Shown here: in pieces, positions 54,195 through 64,000 of the stretch
How positions within the stretch are numbered: position 1 is the first letter of the stretch
Layout: every line of letters starts with the position of its first letter
NCBI RefSeq assembly: GCF_900067135.1
Contig: NZ_FJUR01000002.1
Location: forward strand, 248,001-312,000
DNA length: 64,000 nucleotides
Direction: 5' to 3'
From: Rhizobium sp. 9140
Lineage (GTDB): Bacteria; Pseudomonadota; Alphaproteobacteria; Rhizobiales; Rhizobiaceae
Position numbers and translations under genes: made by a program
The notes under the pieces: generated by a model
What the model was told of the DNA's origin: nothing
Databases searched by the model: none
What the model saw: the letters and a program-made list of their open reading frames with translations, nothing else

Positions 54195-57100
54195 ATGACG
54201 ACAATTGCTTCCGGCCTGAGCGTCACGCAAATCCGGTCCCTGTCCACACCCGCCGTTGCGGCCTGGACGACCGAAGATGTCAGCTCCCTTTCCACGCTCC
54301 AGATCAAGGCCCTCTCCTCCGCTCAGATCGCCGCCCTCGACGTCGAGGATGTGGAGATTCTCAGCACCGAGCAGCTCAGCGCCATTTCCCGCGCGGCCAT
54401 TGTCGGTCTGACGCTCGATCAGCTCAGCGCCCTGCACAAGACCGGCATCGAGGCGCTCTCCTCCTCCCAGGTCGGCGGAATGACGACGACGCAGATCGGC
54501 GCATTGACGACCGATCAGGCGGAAGCCCTGACGCCGGCCCAGATCAGAGCGCTGACCAGCGCCCAGATCGCCGCCCTGAGTGCGGAAGACCTCGCGACCT
54601 TTTCGACGGACGACATGAACGCGATCTCCGGCACCGCCATTCGCGGACTTCGGACGGATGTGCTGTCTGCGCTGACGAACGATCAGATTTCGGCTCTGAA
54701 CACCGGCGCCGTCTCGAACCTGTCGAGCGACCAGATCGTCGCCCTGAGCAAGGATCAGGTCGAATCGTTCACCTCCTCACAGGTTTCCGCCCTCAGCTCG
54801 CTCCAGCTTGCGGCGCTCGAGCCGGAAGATGTCGACGTTCTTTCCATCGAGGACGTCGCGGCGATCTCCATCCGGTCGATCGCCGGTTTGCGTATTGGCA
54901 GCCTGTCGAATGACAGGCTGTCCGCGCTCTCGCCTGCGCAGGTCTCCGCTCTGGGGGCATCGCAGATTTCCTCGTTGAGCACAGGGCAGCTGGCGGCCTT
55001 CAACAGCGGTCAGATCGTAGCGCTGGCACCGAGATCCGTCGCAGCCTTGACCACGGACCAGATGGTCGCCCTGTCCTCGGACCAGATCGGCGGTTTGTCC
55101 TTCACGCAGGTCAAGAGCCTCACCTCCACGCAGGTCTCCGCCCTGTCGTCCAGCCAGATCGCCGCATTGTCGACGTCTGCGATGTCCGCCGTGACGGCGC
55201 AGACATTTTCCGGAATTCAGCCGGACGCCATCCCCGGGCTGACGGACGGTCACATTACGGCGCTCGCGACCAGCGTCATCGCCAGTCTGAGCAGCCGGCA
55301 GATCGAGGCGCTGAACGGCGCGCAGCTGGAAGCCCTCACACCCGTGCAGGTCAAAGCCCTCAGCTCGACCCAGCTGGCCGCCCTCGACGCTGACGATATC
55401 GCCAATTTCTCCCCCACCGATATCGCCGCCATCAGTGGCCAGGCCGTGCGAGGGCTGAAGACCGATGTCGTTGCGGCACTTTCAAACGCACAACTCGCTG
55501 CGCTCAGCACCGCCACCCTCGCCGCGCTGACGAGCACCCAGGTCAACGCCCTGACGACCGAGCACCTGCCGGCCCTGCTCCCGGCGCAGATCGCCGCTCT
55601 CAGTGCAGTGCAGATCAGCGGCTGGGGTTCGGAGCAGTTTGAGACGCTCTCCACGGCGCAGATCGCAAAGCTCGGCCCGCAGACGATTGCAGGCCTCAGC
55701 ACACTGCAAATCAGCAGTCTGACGGCCGAGAAGACGGCAGCCCTCACCTCTCAGCAAGCTCGCGCACTGAACGCAACGCAGATCTCGGCCTTTAGCGCCG
55801 CCGCGTTGGCCTCCTTCTCGTCCGCGGCCATAGCGGCCATTTCAACGTCCGCCATCCGGGGGCTGGGCACCAGCACTCTGGCGATCCTGTCCACAGACCA
55901 GATCGCGGCGTTCACCTCTAGTCAGACGGGCGCCCTGACGACGCTACAGCTATCGGCCATGAGCAGTCTGCAGGTCGAGGCCCTCTTACCCGGACAGATC
56001 CGAGCCCTCTCCGCGACACAGCTTGCCGCGCTCGATACTGCAGGCATCGGTACCTTCTCGACCGAGGACATGACCGCCATTACCAACAGGGCGATCTCGG
56101 GCCTGCAGACCGACATTCTCGCCGCGCTGTCGAGCGACAAGATCGCGGCCCTGAGCACAAGCGCCATCGTCAGCCTGACGTTTGCCCAGATCGAGGCCCT
56201 GCAGACGGGCCAGGTTGCCGCGCTGTCGTCCGATCAGATCAAGGCCCTGACCGCTTCTCAGCTTTCTGCCCTCGGCGCGGATGATATCGCTTCTCTCTCG
56301 GCCGACAATATCAGAGCGATTTCCAAATCGTCCCTGTCCGGCCTGACGACGGACGTGGCCGCAACGCTTTCGACAGCGCAGATTGCCGCTTTGACGACAA
56401 CGCAGGTTGCCGGACTAACGAAGGGACAGCTGGCCGCAATGGGCACGGCGCAGATCGAGGTTCTGTCACCAACACAGATGGCCGCCCTGACGTCCGTGCA
56501 AATCTCCGGCTTGAGCGACGAGGCTATCGCCGTCCTCTCCACGGACGATGTCGCGGCGATGACCACGACGGCGGTTCAGGGCCTCAATATTGCAGCCCTT
56601 TCAGGAAACCAGCTGGCTGCGCTGACGACCGCGCAAGTCGCAGCTTTGCGGACAACGCAGATTGCGGCACTGTCGGCAGATCAGATCGGGTCGCTCTCGA
56701 CCGCACAAGTGGCTGCTCTGAACGCGAATTCGGTGGCGGTACTTTCGACGGCGCAAATGGCTGCCCTCAGCACGGCCCATCTTGCGGCTCTCAGCACCAC
56801 CCAGGTCGCACGGTTGACCGCGCAGCATTTCACCGTGCTCAACACGAGCGATATGGCGGCATTTTCAGTTCCCAATGTTGCCGCGATCAACAGCCGCGCC
56901 CTTTCCGGCCTCAGCGCCGATGCCGTGGCGACGCTTGGGACTGCCAAGATCGCCGCCTTGGGAACATCGGCCATCGCAAGCCTGACGACGGCGCAGATCG
57001 AGGCGCTCGGGACGGCGCAGGCCGAGGCGCTGTCGTTGGTCCAGATCCGCGTGCTGACCGCAGCACAGCTCGCCGCGCTCGGCGCCGATGACATCGCGAC

Positions 57101-60100
57101 CTTCTCGAAGGAAGAGTTCGCGGCCATCAGCACCACAGCCATATCGGGCCTCAGTGGCGATGTGATGGAAAGTCTGACCGCGGACAAGATCGGCGCGCTG
57201 AGCACGGGTGCGATCGCGCGGCTGACGACCACGCAGATCTCGGCGATGGCCGCAAGCCAGATCGCGTCCCTCTCGGTCGCTCAGGTCAAGGCCCTGAGCG
57301 TTGCGCAGATGGCCGCACTTGAGGTCGAGGATATCGCCGCCTTCCCGACTGCAAACATCGCCGCCCTCGGCAGCCAGGCACTCTCGGGCATCGGTACGGA
57401 TCTCGTTGCGGCCCTTTCCACCGCACAGGTCGCAGCGCTGGGGACGGCTGCGCTGGCCGGCCTCTCGACCCTGCAGGCGTCGGCTTTCTCCACCGGGCAA
57501 CTCGCCGCCCTTTCCGCTTTGCAGGTCAAACAGCTGACGTCCGCGCAGATGGAAGCGCTCGCCGAGAACATTTCCGTCTTCTCAACCGATCAGGTAGCCG
57601 CCATGACGCCGCTTGCGATCGGCGCGCTCGGGACCGACCAGATCGCAGCCCTCAGCGACATGCAACTGGCGACGCTGACCTCCGCTCAACTGGGCGGGAT
57701 GACATCCCAGCAGATGGCCGGGTTTAGCACGGCGGATATCGTTGCGTTCTCCGCACAGCGCATCGGGTCACTAAGCAGCAGCGCGGTCAGTGGTCTCTCG
57801 ACCGCCCAGATCGCAGCGCTTGGTGCGGACCAGATCGTCAATCTCTCCACCCGGCAGGTCGCCGGCTTGAGCTCGGCCCAGATCGGTGCCCTCGCAACGG
57901 CCAACGTCGCCGTGCTCTCGACGGCGCAGATCGCAGCGCTTTCGAGCGCGGCGATTTCCGGCTTCACCTCGCAGCACGTCGCCGTGTTGACGACGGACCA
58001 GGCGGAAGCGCTGACCAGTGTCCAGGTGGGGAACCTGACGTCGGGTCAGATGTCGGGCCTCCGGTCGGACGACATGGCCACCTTCTCGACGAGGGATATC
58101 GCAGCTATTACATCCACTGCGATTGCCGGCCTGACCACGGACACGATCGCCACGCTCTCCACGAACCAGATCGCCGCTCTCAGCGCGTCCGGCATGCACG
58201 GCTTGACCACCCGGCAGCTGGCAGCGCTGCAGACAGAGCAGGTGGAAGCCCTGACCGGTGTGCAGATCGCAGCCCTTAGCTCGTCCCAGCTATCCGCGCT
58301 GTCCTCCAGCGCCATCGCCACTTTCACGACACGCGAGATCGCCGCGATCGATGCGGCTGCCATCGTCGGTCTGTCTTCCGCTACCATTGCATCGCTTGAT
58401 CCAAGCAAAATTGCAGCATTGAGCACTGCGGCTGTCGCAGCCCTCGGCTCCCGCCAGATCGACGCCCTGAGCGCAGACCAGATCGCAGCGCTGACCCGTG
58501 CTCAGCTGGGCGCCCTCACCTCCCGGCAGACGGCCGTGCTGACCTCCACCGACATCCAGGCCATCCTGCCCAGGAACTTCAGCGCTCTCTCGTCCGATGC
58601 GATGGCGGGGCTGACCTCCGAGGCCGTCACTGCTTTGACGAACGACCAGATCGCCGCCATCAGCGCGAGCGGCATCAGCGGGCTCAGCACATCGTTGATC
58701 GCGCATCTGAGCAGCACGCAGGTGCAGGCTCTTGGCACCACCCAGATCGCTGCCCTGAGTTCACGACAGGTGGCCGTTCTCGCTGCCAGCGATGTCGCCG
58801 CGATGACGGCGACACAGATCGCCGCGCTGAGCGCCGCAGGCGTTGCCGGCCTGACCACCCAGCAGATCGGCGCACTGAGTGCCGATCAGGCGGAAGCTCT
58901 GAACGGCGTCCAGATCGCAGCTCTTGGCTCGCGGCAGCTGGCAGCGCTCGGCACCGGCGCGCTTGCCCGCTTCAGCCTTACCGATATCGCTGCCATTTCC
59001 GCCTCGGCCATTGCCGGCCTGTCCACGGCGACGATCGCAACGCTTTCGGCCGAGGGCGTCGCTGCTCTCAGCACCGGCAGCATTGCCGGCCTGAGCAGCA
59101 TGCAGATCGCAGCCCTATCGAGCGACCAGGTCGATGGCCTGACAACCGCGCAGGTCGCAGCACTCACCTCCAAACAGGTTGCCGCACTCGGGACAGCAGC
59201 CGTCGCGGTCCTCTCTCTCCGCCAGATGGCCGCTCTGAGCGCCGACGGCGTCGCTGGCCTCACGGCCACGCAGATCGCCGCCCTGACCACGGACCAGACG
59301 GCTGCCTTCACGCCGACGCAGGTCGCAGCACTGAGCTCCGCCCAGGTCGCAGCGCTGGCCAATGAGGATCTCGACGGCTTCTCGACGGCGGATATCGCCG
59401 CCTTCGGCTCTGCGGCTATCCCCGGCCTGTCAACGACGGCGATCGTGTCGCTGTCTGCGGAACAGGTCGCAGCCCTCAGCGCCTCCGGCGTGGCGGGGCT
59501 CAGCACCGATCAGATCGCTTCGCTGAACAGTGACCAGATCGAAGCGCTGACGACCGCGCAGCTTGGTGCGCTCTCCTCCCGGCAGGCGTCCGTTCTGGGA
59601 ACCGAGGATATTGCCCTCTTGTCTCCCGCCCAGATTGGCGCATTGGGTACGAGCGGCATTGCCGGTCTCTCCACGGCCGCGATCTCCATCCTCACGATCG
59701 ATCAGGTCAAGGCTCTGACGGCCGTTCAGATGGGAACGCTTTCGTCGCAACAACTGGCCCTGCTCAGCACCGATGCCTTGGACAACCTGGGTACGGGGCA
59801 GCTCGCGGCGATCAGCTCTCTCGCTATTCCCGGCCTCTCCACGACGGCGATCGCATCGCTCTCCCTGAACCAGATCGCCGCACTCGGCACATCTGCGATT
59901 GCAGGCCTCGGCACGGCACAGATCGCAACTCTCAGCGTCGATCAGGCCGAAGCGCTGACGGCGTCGCAGATCGCGGTGCTCGATTCCCGCCAGCTGGCGG
60001 CCCTCGGCGCGGATGATATCGACCGCTTCACCACAAGCGAGATCGCCGCCATCAGCTCGACGGCCATCGCGGGTCTCTCGTCGGCCATGCTCTCCTCATT

Positions 60101-61220
60101 GACGCAGCAGCAGATCGCGGCCCTGAGCCCGGGCGGCATTTCGGGGCTCGCCTCGACGCAGATCGCCGCCCTCACCTCCAGCCAGATCGAGGCCCTGAGC
60201 CTCGCACAGGTCGGTGCGCTGACCTCCGCCCAGATCGGCGCCCTGACGACGACCGGCATCGCCGGTCTTTCGGATAACCAGCTTGCCGCCCTGAGCATCA
60301 AGGGCCTTGCCGGCATCAGCAGCGGTCAGGCAGCAGCGCTCAGCGCCGCACAAATGCAGGTCCTGTCAACCGGCCAGATCGCGGCGCTGAGTTCGGAGGC
60401 CATTGCGGGCCTCACGACGGACAGCCTCGCAACGCTGAAGCCCGCCAAAATCGGCGCCCTCGGCTCGACGGCCGTAAAGGGTCTCCCGACCGCCTTCATC
60501 GCTGCGCTGTCTCTCACCGAAATCGCCGGCCTCGGGACGGGCACCGTTGCCGGGCTGACGAGCGCGCAGCTTGGCGTGCTGAGCGCCGAGCAGGTGGATA
60601 CGCTCACGACCAGCCAGATCACCGCCCTCAGCCAGAGCGGTCTCGCTGGCCTGACCACGACGCACCTCGCAACCTTCTCTGCGCAGGATATCGCCGCGAT
60701 CTCGCCGGGCGCTATCAAAGGATTGAGCACAACGATCGTTTCCGGCCTGACATCGACCAGTATCGCGGCTTTGACGACCGGCCAGGTCGCGGCCCTCGGT
60801 TATAGTCAGGTCAGCGCCCTGACCCCGGCGCAGATCGAGATGCTCACGACATCGCAGGTCGGCGCCTTCGGCCTGATGCAGGCGGCGGCCCTCGGCTCGG
60901 ACGATCTGGTCCGGCTGACGCCGGAACATATCATTGCGCTCGGCACCGGCGCGATCTCCGGTTTGAGCACGCGCGCCATTTCGGGCCTCACCGTTGCACA
61001 GGCAGAGGCCTTCACGCCCGCCCAGATCAACGGCATGACCTCCGCGCAGCTGCAGGCCCTGACGGACGTGGCGATCAACGCCCAGACGACCACGAGCACC
61101 TCCAGTGCCCGGGTCGCCTCGGGTTCGGAGACGTCCAGCGCGCAAAGCGAGGCCTCCGCCACATCCGAACAGCCGAGCGAAAGCAGTGCCTCGCTGATCA
61201 TGTCGATGCTGAGCGTCTAG
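54195..61220 (+). CDS. Giant octapeptide-repeat protein 2 (2341 aa)
   Basis: A 2341-residue paralogue of the protein at 40572-46931, built from about 290 octapeptide units (LSTAQIAA, LTTDQAEA, LSSDQIGG), with only rare breaks such as a five-residue unit near residue 235. The units have drifted: no long near-identical copies are seen, unlike protein 1, but a super-repeat with LxADDIATFST and then AISxxAIxGL is still visible. It starts MTTIASGLSVTQIRSL, as in protein 1, and ends in a Ser/Thr/Glu-rich tail (SGSETSSAQSEASATSEQPS) and MSMLSV. There is no Cys and no signal peptide. ATG 54195 with GGGGA is preferred over the frame start at 54165 because it gives the shared N-terminus. It is probably a glycosylated surface or extracellular protein, inferred from context. 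Confidence 0.85.
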   Translation: MTTIASGLSVTQIRSLSTPAVAAWTTEDVSSLSTLQIKALSSAQIAALDVEDVEILSTEQLSAISRAAIVGLTLDQLSALHKTGIEALSSSQVGGMTTTQIGALTTDQAEALTPAQIRALTSAQIAALSAEDLATFSTDDMNAISGTAIRGLRTDVLSALTNDQISALNTGAVSNLSSDQIVALSKDQVESFTSSQVSALSSLQLAALEPEDVDVLSIEDVAAISIRSIAGLRIGSLSNDRLSALSPAQVSALGASQISSLSTGQLAAFNSGQIVALAPRSVAALTTDQMVALSSDQIGGLSFTQVKSLTSTQVSALSSSQIAALSTSAMSAVTAQTFSGIQPDAIPGLTDGHITALATSVIASLSSRQIEALNGAQLEALTPVQVKALSSTQLAALDADDIANFSPTDIAAISGQAVRGLKTDVVAALSNAQLAALSTATLAALTSTQVNALTTEHLPALLPAQIAALSAVQISGWGSEQFETLSTAQIAKLGPQTIAGLSTLQISSLTAEKTAALTSQQARALNATQISAFSAAALASFSSAAIAAISTSAIRGLGTSTLAILSTDQIAAFTSSQTGALTTLQLSAMSSLQVEALLPGQIRALSATQLAALDTAGIGTFSTEDMTAITNRAISGLQTDILAALSSDKIAALSTSAIVSLTFAQIEALQTGQVAALSSDQIKALTASQLSALGADDIASLSADNIRAISKSSLSGLTTDVAATLSTAQIAALTTTQVAGLTKGQLAAMGTAQIEVLSPTQMAALTSVQISGLSDEAIAVLSTDDVAAMTTTAVQGLNIAALSGNQLAALTTAQVAALRTTQIAALSADQIGSLSTAQVAALNANSVAVLSTAQMAALSTAHLAALSTTQVARLTAQHFTVLNTSDMAAFSVPNVAAINSRALSGLSADAVATLGTAKIAALGTSAIASLTTAQIEALGTAQAEALSLVQIRVLTAAQLAALGADDIATFSKEEFAAISTTAISGLSGDVMESLTADKIGALSTGAIARLTTTQISAMAASQIASLSVAQVKALSVAQMAALEVEDIAAFPTANIAALGSQALSGIGTDLVAALSTAQVAALGTAALAGLSTLQASAFSTGQLAALSALQVKQLTSAQMEALAENISVFSTDQVAAMTPLAIGALGTDQIAALSDMQLATLTSAQLGGMTSQQMAGFSTADIVAFSAQRIGSLSSSAVSGLSTAQIAALGADQIVNLSTRQVAGLSSAQIGALATANVAVLSTAQIAALSSAAISGFTSQHVAVLTTDQAEALTSVQVGNLTSGQMSGLRSDDMATFSTRDIAAITSTAIAGLTTDTIATLSTNQIAALSASGMHGLTTRQLAALQTEQVEALTGVQIAALSSSQLSALSSSAIATFTTREIAAIDAAAIVGLSSATIASLDPSKIAALSTAAVAALGSRQIDALSADQIAALTRAQLGALTSRQTAVLTSTDIQAILPRNFSALSSDAMAGLTSEAVTALTNDQIAAISASGISGLSTSLIAHLSSTQVQALGTTQIAALSSRQVAVLAASDVAAMTATQIAALSAAGVAGLTTQQIGALSADQAEALNGVQIAALGSRQLAALGTGALARFSLTDIAAISASAIAGLSTATIATLSAEGVAALSTGSIAGLSSMQIAALSSDQVDGLTTAQVAALTSKQVAALGTAAVAVLSLRQMAALSADGVAGLTATQIAALTTDQTAAFTPTQVAALSSAQVAALANEDLDGFSTADIAAFGSAAIPGLSTTAIVSLSAEQVAALSASGVAGLSTDQIASLNSDQIEALTTAQLGALSSRQASVLGTEDIALLSPAQIGALGTSGIAGLSTAAISILTIDQVKALTAVQMGTLSSQQLALLSTDALDNLGTGQLAAISSLAIPGLSTTAIASLSLNQIAALGTSAIAGLGTAQIATLSVDQAEALTASQIAVLDSRQLAALGADDIDRFTTSEIAAISSTAIAGLSSAMLSSLTQQQIAALSPGGISGLASTQIAALTSSQIEALSLAQVGALTSAQIGALTTTGIAGLSDNQLAALSIKGLAGISSGQAAALSAAQMQVLSTGQIAALSSEAIAGLTTDSLATLKPAKIGALGSTAVKGLPTAFIAALSLTEIAGLGTGTVAGLTSAQLGVLSAEQVDTLTTSQITALSQSGLAGLTTTHLATFSAQDIAAISPGAIKGLSTTIVSGLTSTSIAALTTGQVAALGYSQVSALTPAQIEMLTTSQVGAFGLMQAAALGSDDLVRLTPEHIIALGTGAISGLSTRAISGLTVAQAEAFTPAQINGMTSAQLQALTDVAINAQTTTSTSSARVASGSETSSAQSEASATSEQPSESSASLIMSMLSV

Positions 61221-61226
61221 CAGGGT

Positions 61227-61249
61227 GACAGGAGCGCCGCGCTCCTGTC
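61227..61249 (+). terminator. Terminator of giant gene 2
   Basis: GACAGGAGC/GCTCCTGTC, a nine-base perfect stem with a five-base loop, six bases after the stop. No T run. Confidence 0.6.
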
Positions 61250-61386
61250 CCGATACCATCCGGCCGCTCGTTCTTGACGTGTCGGACAGCTGAATCCTAT
61301 GCAACCCCATCATGCGATCATCGCTGCCTTTGGCCGCGTCTGTCCTCCCGTGTGTGCAGCCCTCTTGCGCATCCAACCAAATCCGA

Positions 61387-61415
61387 TTGACAGTCAAGGT
61401 AGGACATCATATCTC
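61387..61415 (+). promoter_or_regulatory. Sigma-70-type promoter for the peptide-type ABC operon
   Basis: TTGACA, 17 bases, TATCTC, ending about 55 bp before the binding-protein start. The -35 element lies in the small palindrome TTGACAGTCAA (61387-61397), a possible operator. Spacing is ideal and no other promoter in the gap is as good. Confidence 0.55.
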
Positions 61416-61470
61416 TTGTTTCGGAGTTGAGGAACGGAATGCTGCTGGGGAGCAGCGTGTGGAGGAAATG

Positions 61471-63075
61471 ATGCATCGCATGATCAAAGCACTGTCGACG
61501 ATTTTGGTTGGTTCCACCTTGCTGACCAGCCCGGCATGGGCAGAAACGCCGCCGAATATGCTGGTTGTCGGCTTTTCCATGAGCAATATCCTGACGCTGG
61601 ATCCCGCCGCCATTACCGGCAAGGAGACGGTACAAGTCCTCGCCAACATATATGATAACCTTGTTGGGCTCGACGCCGTCAACCGCGCGCAGGTCAATCC
61701 GCAGCTCGCCGAGAGCTGGAGCATCAGCCCCGACAACACGGCAATCACCTTCAAGCTGAGATCCGGCGCGACCTTCGCCTCCGGCAACCCGGTGACCTCG
61801 GCTGATGTCATCTGGTCGCTGAAGCGCCTGCTGACGCTGAATCTCGCCCAGGCCTCGTTCCTCAAGACGCACGGCTTCACCGCCGCCAATGCCGACCAGA
61901 GCTTCACGGCACCCGACGAGACGACGGTCGTCATCACCCTGCCGAAGAAAGTCGATCCGGAGATCATCGTCCAGACGCTCGGCATCGTCGGCCCCGGCTC
62001 GGTGCTCGACAGCAAGGTCGTGATGGAACACGACAAGGCCGGCGATCTCGGCTCTGCCTGGCTCACCAACAATTCCGCAGGCTCCGGCCCCTACACGCTC
62101 GGTCAGTGGCGCTCCAACGAGCGCGTTATTCTCGACCGCAACGAGAGCTACTGGGGCGATGCGCCCGGCATGAAGCGCATCATGATGCGGCATCTGGCGG
62201 AATCCCAGAGCCAGCGACTGATGCTCGAAAAGGGCGATATCGACATTGCCTATTCGATGTCGGCAGCCGACCTGAAGGCGCTGGAGAAGAGCGACAAGGT
62301 TGAGGTGCAGACCAATGGCGGCAGCGGGTTCTACTACCTCGCCGTCTCCATGAAGGACGAGAAGTTCCAGAAGCCGAAGGTGCGCGAGGCATTGCGCTAC
62401 CTGATCGACTATCAGGGGCTGAACGACACCGTGCTGCCCTACTTCGGGCGCCTGCGGGATCGTCCGATCCAGACCGGCCTTTTCGGCGCCCTGCCGAATG
62501 CCGGCTACAAACTGGACGTGGAGAAGGCAAAGGCGCTGCTGGCGGAAGCCGGTTATCCCGACGGTTTCTCGACCACGCTCCGCGCGATCTCCGACGCACC
62601 CTTCATGAATGCGGCGACGGCCATCCAGGCAACGCTGGCGCAGGGTGGCATCAAGGCCGAGATCATCACCGGCAGCGGCGACCAGATCTACGGCGCGATG
62701 CGCGAACGGAAGTATGAACTCCTCGTCGGCCGCGGCGGCGGCGGGCAGTTGCCGCACCCGGACAGCAACCTGCGCGCCATCGTCTACAATCCCGACAATG
62801 CCGACGAAGCCAAGCTGACCAATTTCCAGGGCTGGCGCACGTCTTTCTACGACGAAAAGATCAACAGCATGGTCGACGCGGCGCTCGTTGAGACGGACAA
62901 GGCGAAGCAGGTCAAGGATTACGAAGCGATCCAGACCTATTACGCCGATGTCGTACCGGCCATCCAGCCCTTCGCCGAGGTGGTCGACAGCGTCGGCTAC
63001 CGCGCCGACATCAAGGGACTGGCGCTGAATCCGTCCTGGTCCACGCGGCTGCGCACGGTAACGAAGGAGCGCTAG
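61471..63075 (+). CDS. Peptide/nickel-type ABC transporter substrate-binding protein
   Basis: A 534-residue SBP_bac_5 protein: signal peptide MHRMIKALSTILVGSTLLTS with cleavage near AWAE, then the family pattern (ANIYDNLVGLDAVNR, LAESWSISPDNTAITFKLRS, VTSADVIWSLKRLL). ATG 61471 is chosen because GGAGG lies five bases before it; an adjacent ATG at 61468 is too close. The length is normal for DppA/OppA-type proteins. A DppB-type permease gene follows after about 70 bp. The substrate is unknown. It is not clearly connected to the giant repeat gene upstream, which ends in its own hairpin. Confidence 0.9.
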   Translation: MHRMIKALSTILVGSTLLTSPAWAETPPNMLVVGFSMSNILTLDPAAITGKETVQVLANIYDNLVGLDAVNRAQVNPQLAESWSISPDNTAITFKLRSGATFASGNPVTSADVIWSLKRLLTLNLAQASFLKTHGFTAANADQSFTAPDETTVVITLPKKVDPEIIVQTLGIVGPGSVLDSKVVMEHDKAGDLGSAWLTNNSAGSGPYTLGQWRSNERVILDRNESYWGDAPGMKRIMMRHLAESQSQRLMLEKGDIDIAYSMSAADLKALEKSDKVEVQTNGGSGFYYLAVSMKDEKFQKPKVREALRYLIDYQGLNDTVLPYFGRLRDRPIQTGLFGALPNAGYKLDVEKAKALLAEAGYPDGFSTTLRAISDAPFMNAATAIQATLAQGGIKAEIITGSGDQIYGAMRERKYELLVGRGGGGQLPHPDSNLRAIVYNPDNADEAKLTNFQGWRTSFYDEKINSMVDAALVETDKAKQVKDYEAIQTYYADVVPAIQPFAEVVDSVGYRADIKGLALNPSWSTRLRTVTKER

Positions 63076-63144
63076 CGCGCTTTGGCCGGCGTGCCCGCAC
63101 GCCGGCTGCCGCCCCTCGACCCTTTGCATTTCAAGGACGCCGTC

Positions 63145-64000
63145 ATGAATAATGCGCGCTTTTCTGCTTTCGGCAGGCAGGCAGGAACCATTCTGGTCAC
63201 CCTCATCGGCCTTCTGATCCTCACCTTCTGCATCGGCCGCCTGATGCCGGTCGATCCCGTGCGCGCGATCGTCGGGGAGGAGGCGGACCGGGCAACCTAC
63301 GAGATGGTTGCCGAGCGGATCGGGGCGAACCTGCCGCTCTACCAGCAGTTCTTCAAATATGTGAGCGACCTGCTTCACGGCGACTTCGGCGTCTCGATCC
63401 GCACCGGCCAGCCCGTCATCAACGATATCCTGCACGTGATGCCGGCAACGATCGAGCTTGCGACCTTCGCCATCATCGTCGGGGCCGGGCTCGGCATTCC
63501 CCTCGGCATTCTCGCAGCCGTACGCCGCAACAAGCCGGTCGATCACGTCATCCGCTTCCTGACGCTCATCGGCCATTCCATGCCGATCTTCTGGACCGGC
63601 ATGATCGGCCTCATCGTCTTCTACGCGGCTCTTGATCTGGTGGGCGGCGGCGGCCGGTTGTCGGACTACTATATCGGCCTCGTGCCGGAGACCACGGGTT
63701 TCCTGCTGATCGACTCGATGCTGGCCGGGGACTGGGAGGTCTTCCGGGATGCCGTCAACCACCTGCTGCTGCCGGCGAGCATCCTCGGCTATTCCTCCAT
63801 GGCCTACATCACCCGCATGACCCGCAGCTTCATGCTGGACCAGTTGAACCAGGAATATGTGACGACGGCGCGGGTGAAGGGTCTCTCGAAGAGCCGGACG
63901 ATCTGGCACCATGCCTTCGCCAATATCCGCGTCCAGCTCGTCACCATCGTCGCGCTCGCCTATGGCAGCCTGCTCGAAGGCGCCGTGCTGATCGAGACCG
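63145..64000 (+). CDS. Peptide-type ABC transporter permease (DppB), runs off the window
   Basis: The frame from ATG 63145 stays open to the window edge (about 285 residues). It starts MNNARFSAFGRQAGTILVTL and shows a first membrane helix (LIGLLILTFCIGRLMPVDPV) and the DppB signature around YVSDLLHGDFGVSIRTGQPV. The EAA-type loop EYVTTARVKGLSKSRTIWHH is also present. The C-terminal part lies outside. It belongs to the operon of the preceding binding protein. Confidence 0.88.
   Translation, partial: MNNARFSAFGRQAGTILVTLIGLLILTFCIGRLMPVDPVRAIVGEEADRATYEMVAERIGANLPLYQQFFKYVSDLLHGDFGVSIRTGQPVINDILHVMPATIELATFAIIVGAGLGIPLGILAAVRRNKPVDHVIRFLTLIGHSMPIFWTGMIGLIVFYAALDLVGGGGRLSDYYIGLVPETTGFLLIDSMLAGDWEVFRDAVNHLLLPASILGYSSMAYITRMTRSFMLDQLNQEYVTTARVKGLSKSRTIWHHAFANIRVQLVTIVALAYGSLLEGAVLIET

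Noticed and set aside
61318..63912. An 864-residue open frame on the minus strand across the binding-protein and permease genes
   Set aside because: It spans two well-supported plus-strand genes and reflects the high GC content; the translation has no domain character.

Overview
The window reads as a high-GC alphaproteobacterial replicon, most likely from Rhizobiaceae (Rhizobium/Agrobacterium group). The signs are a lacEFGZK-type lactose operon, an agp/melA-type alpha-galactoside locus, a GTTC-N7-GTTC SOS box, CCUCCUCCC hairpin ('cuckoo'/CcsR-like) RNAs and many sugar ABC transporters with their own local regulators. I saw no rRNA, tRNA, CRISPR array or intact insertion sequence.

Left part (0-7.5 kb): a PRC-barrel protein, then a minus-strand operon running from a GntR regulator through a PLP-dependent trans-sulfuration-type enzyme to a complete family-1 sugar-type ABC transporter. 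A lone fucU lies downstream of a fragment of a sugar permease gene. 7.8-18 kb holds an SOS-controlled UvrD-like helicase/DNA polymerase IV pair, a tandem array of four minus-strand hairpins that each carry CCUCCUCCC in the loop, a DUF4126 membrane protein with an overlapping flavin disulfide reductase, a chemoreceptor, an SBF-type transporter with a divergent LysR regulator, and a DUF1127 peptide.

Sugar block (18-38 kb): an AraC regulator, two GH4 alpha-galactosidases and an AgpA-type peptide-family ABC importer on the plus strand meet, tail to tail, a minus-strand lactose operon: LacI, LacE, LacF, LacG, LacZ (GH2) and LacK. A perfect palindrome lies upstream of lacI and a near copy upstream of lacE. 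Then come a Gre factor, a MYG1-like DHH protein, and an HxlR regulator divergent from a quinone-oxidoreductase-like MDR enzyme.

39.4-40.5 kb is a graveyard of frameshifted sugar-transporter genes. Beyond it is the most unusual part, 40.5-61.2 kb: two giant proteins (2119 and about 2341 aa) made almost wholly of an eight-residue Ser/Thr-rich repeat. They flank a glycosylation cassette: a TPR/GT41 O-GlcNAc-transferase-like enzyme, a DxD glycosyltransferase with an embedded Methyltransf_FA-like domain, and UDP-galactopyranose mutase. I infer a protein O-glycosylation system whose substrates are the giant repeat proteins, with galactofuranose as a possible sugar. This rests on gene context and family knowledge only. 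The window ends in a second peptide-type ABC importer operon, whose first permease gene runs off the edge.
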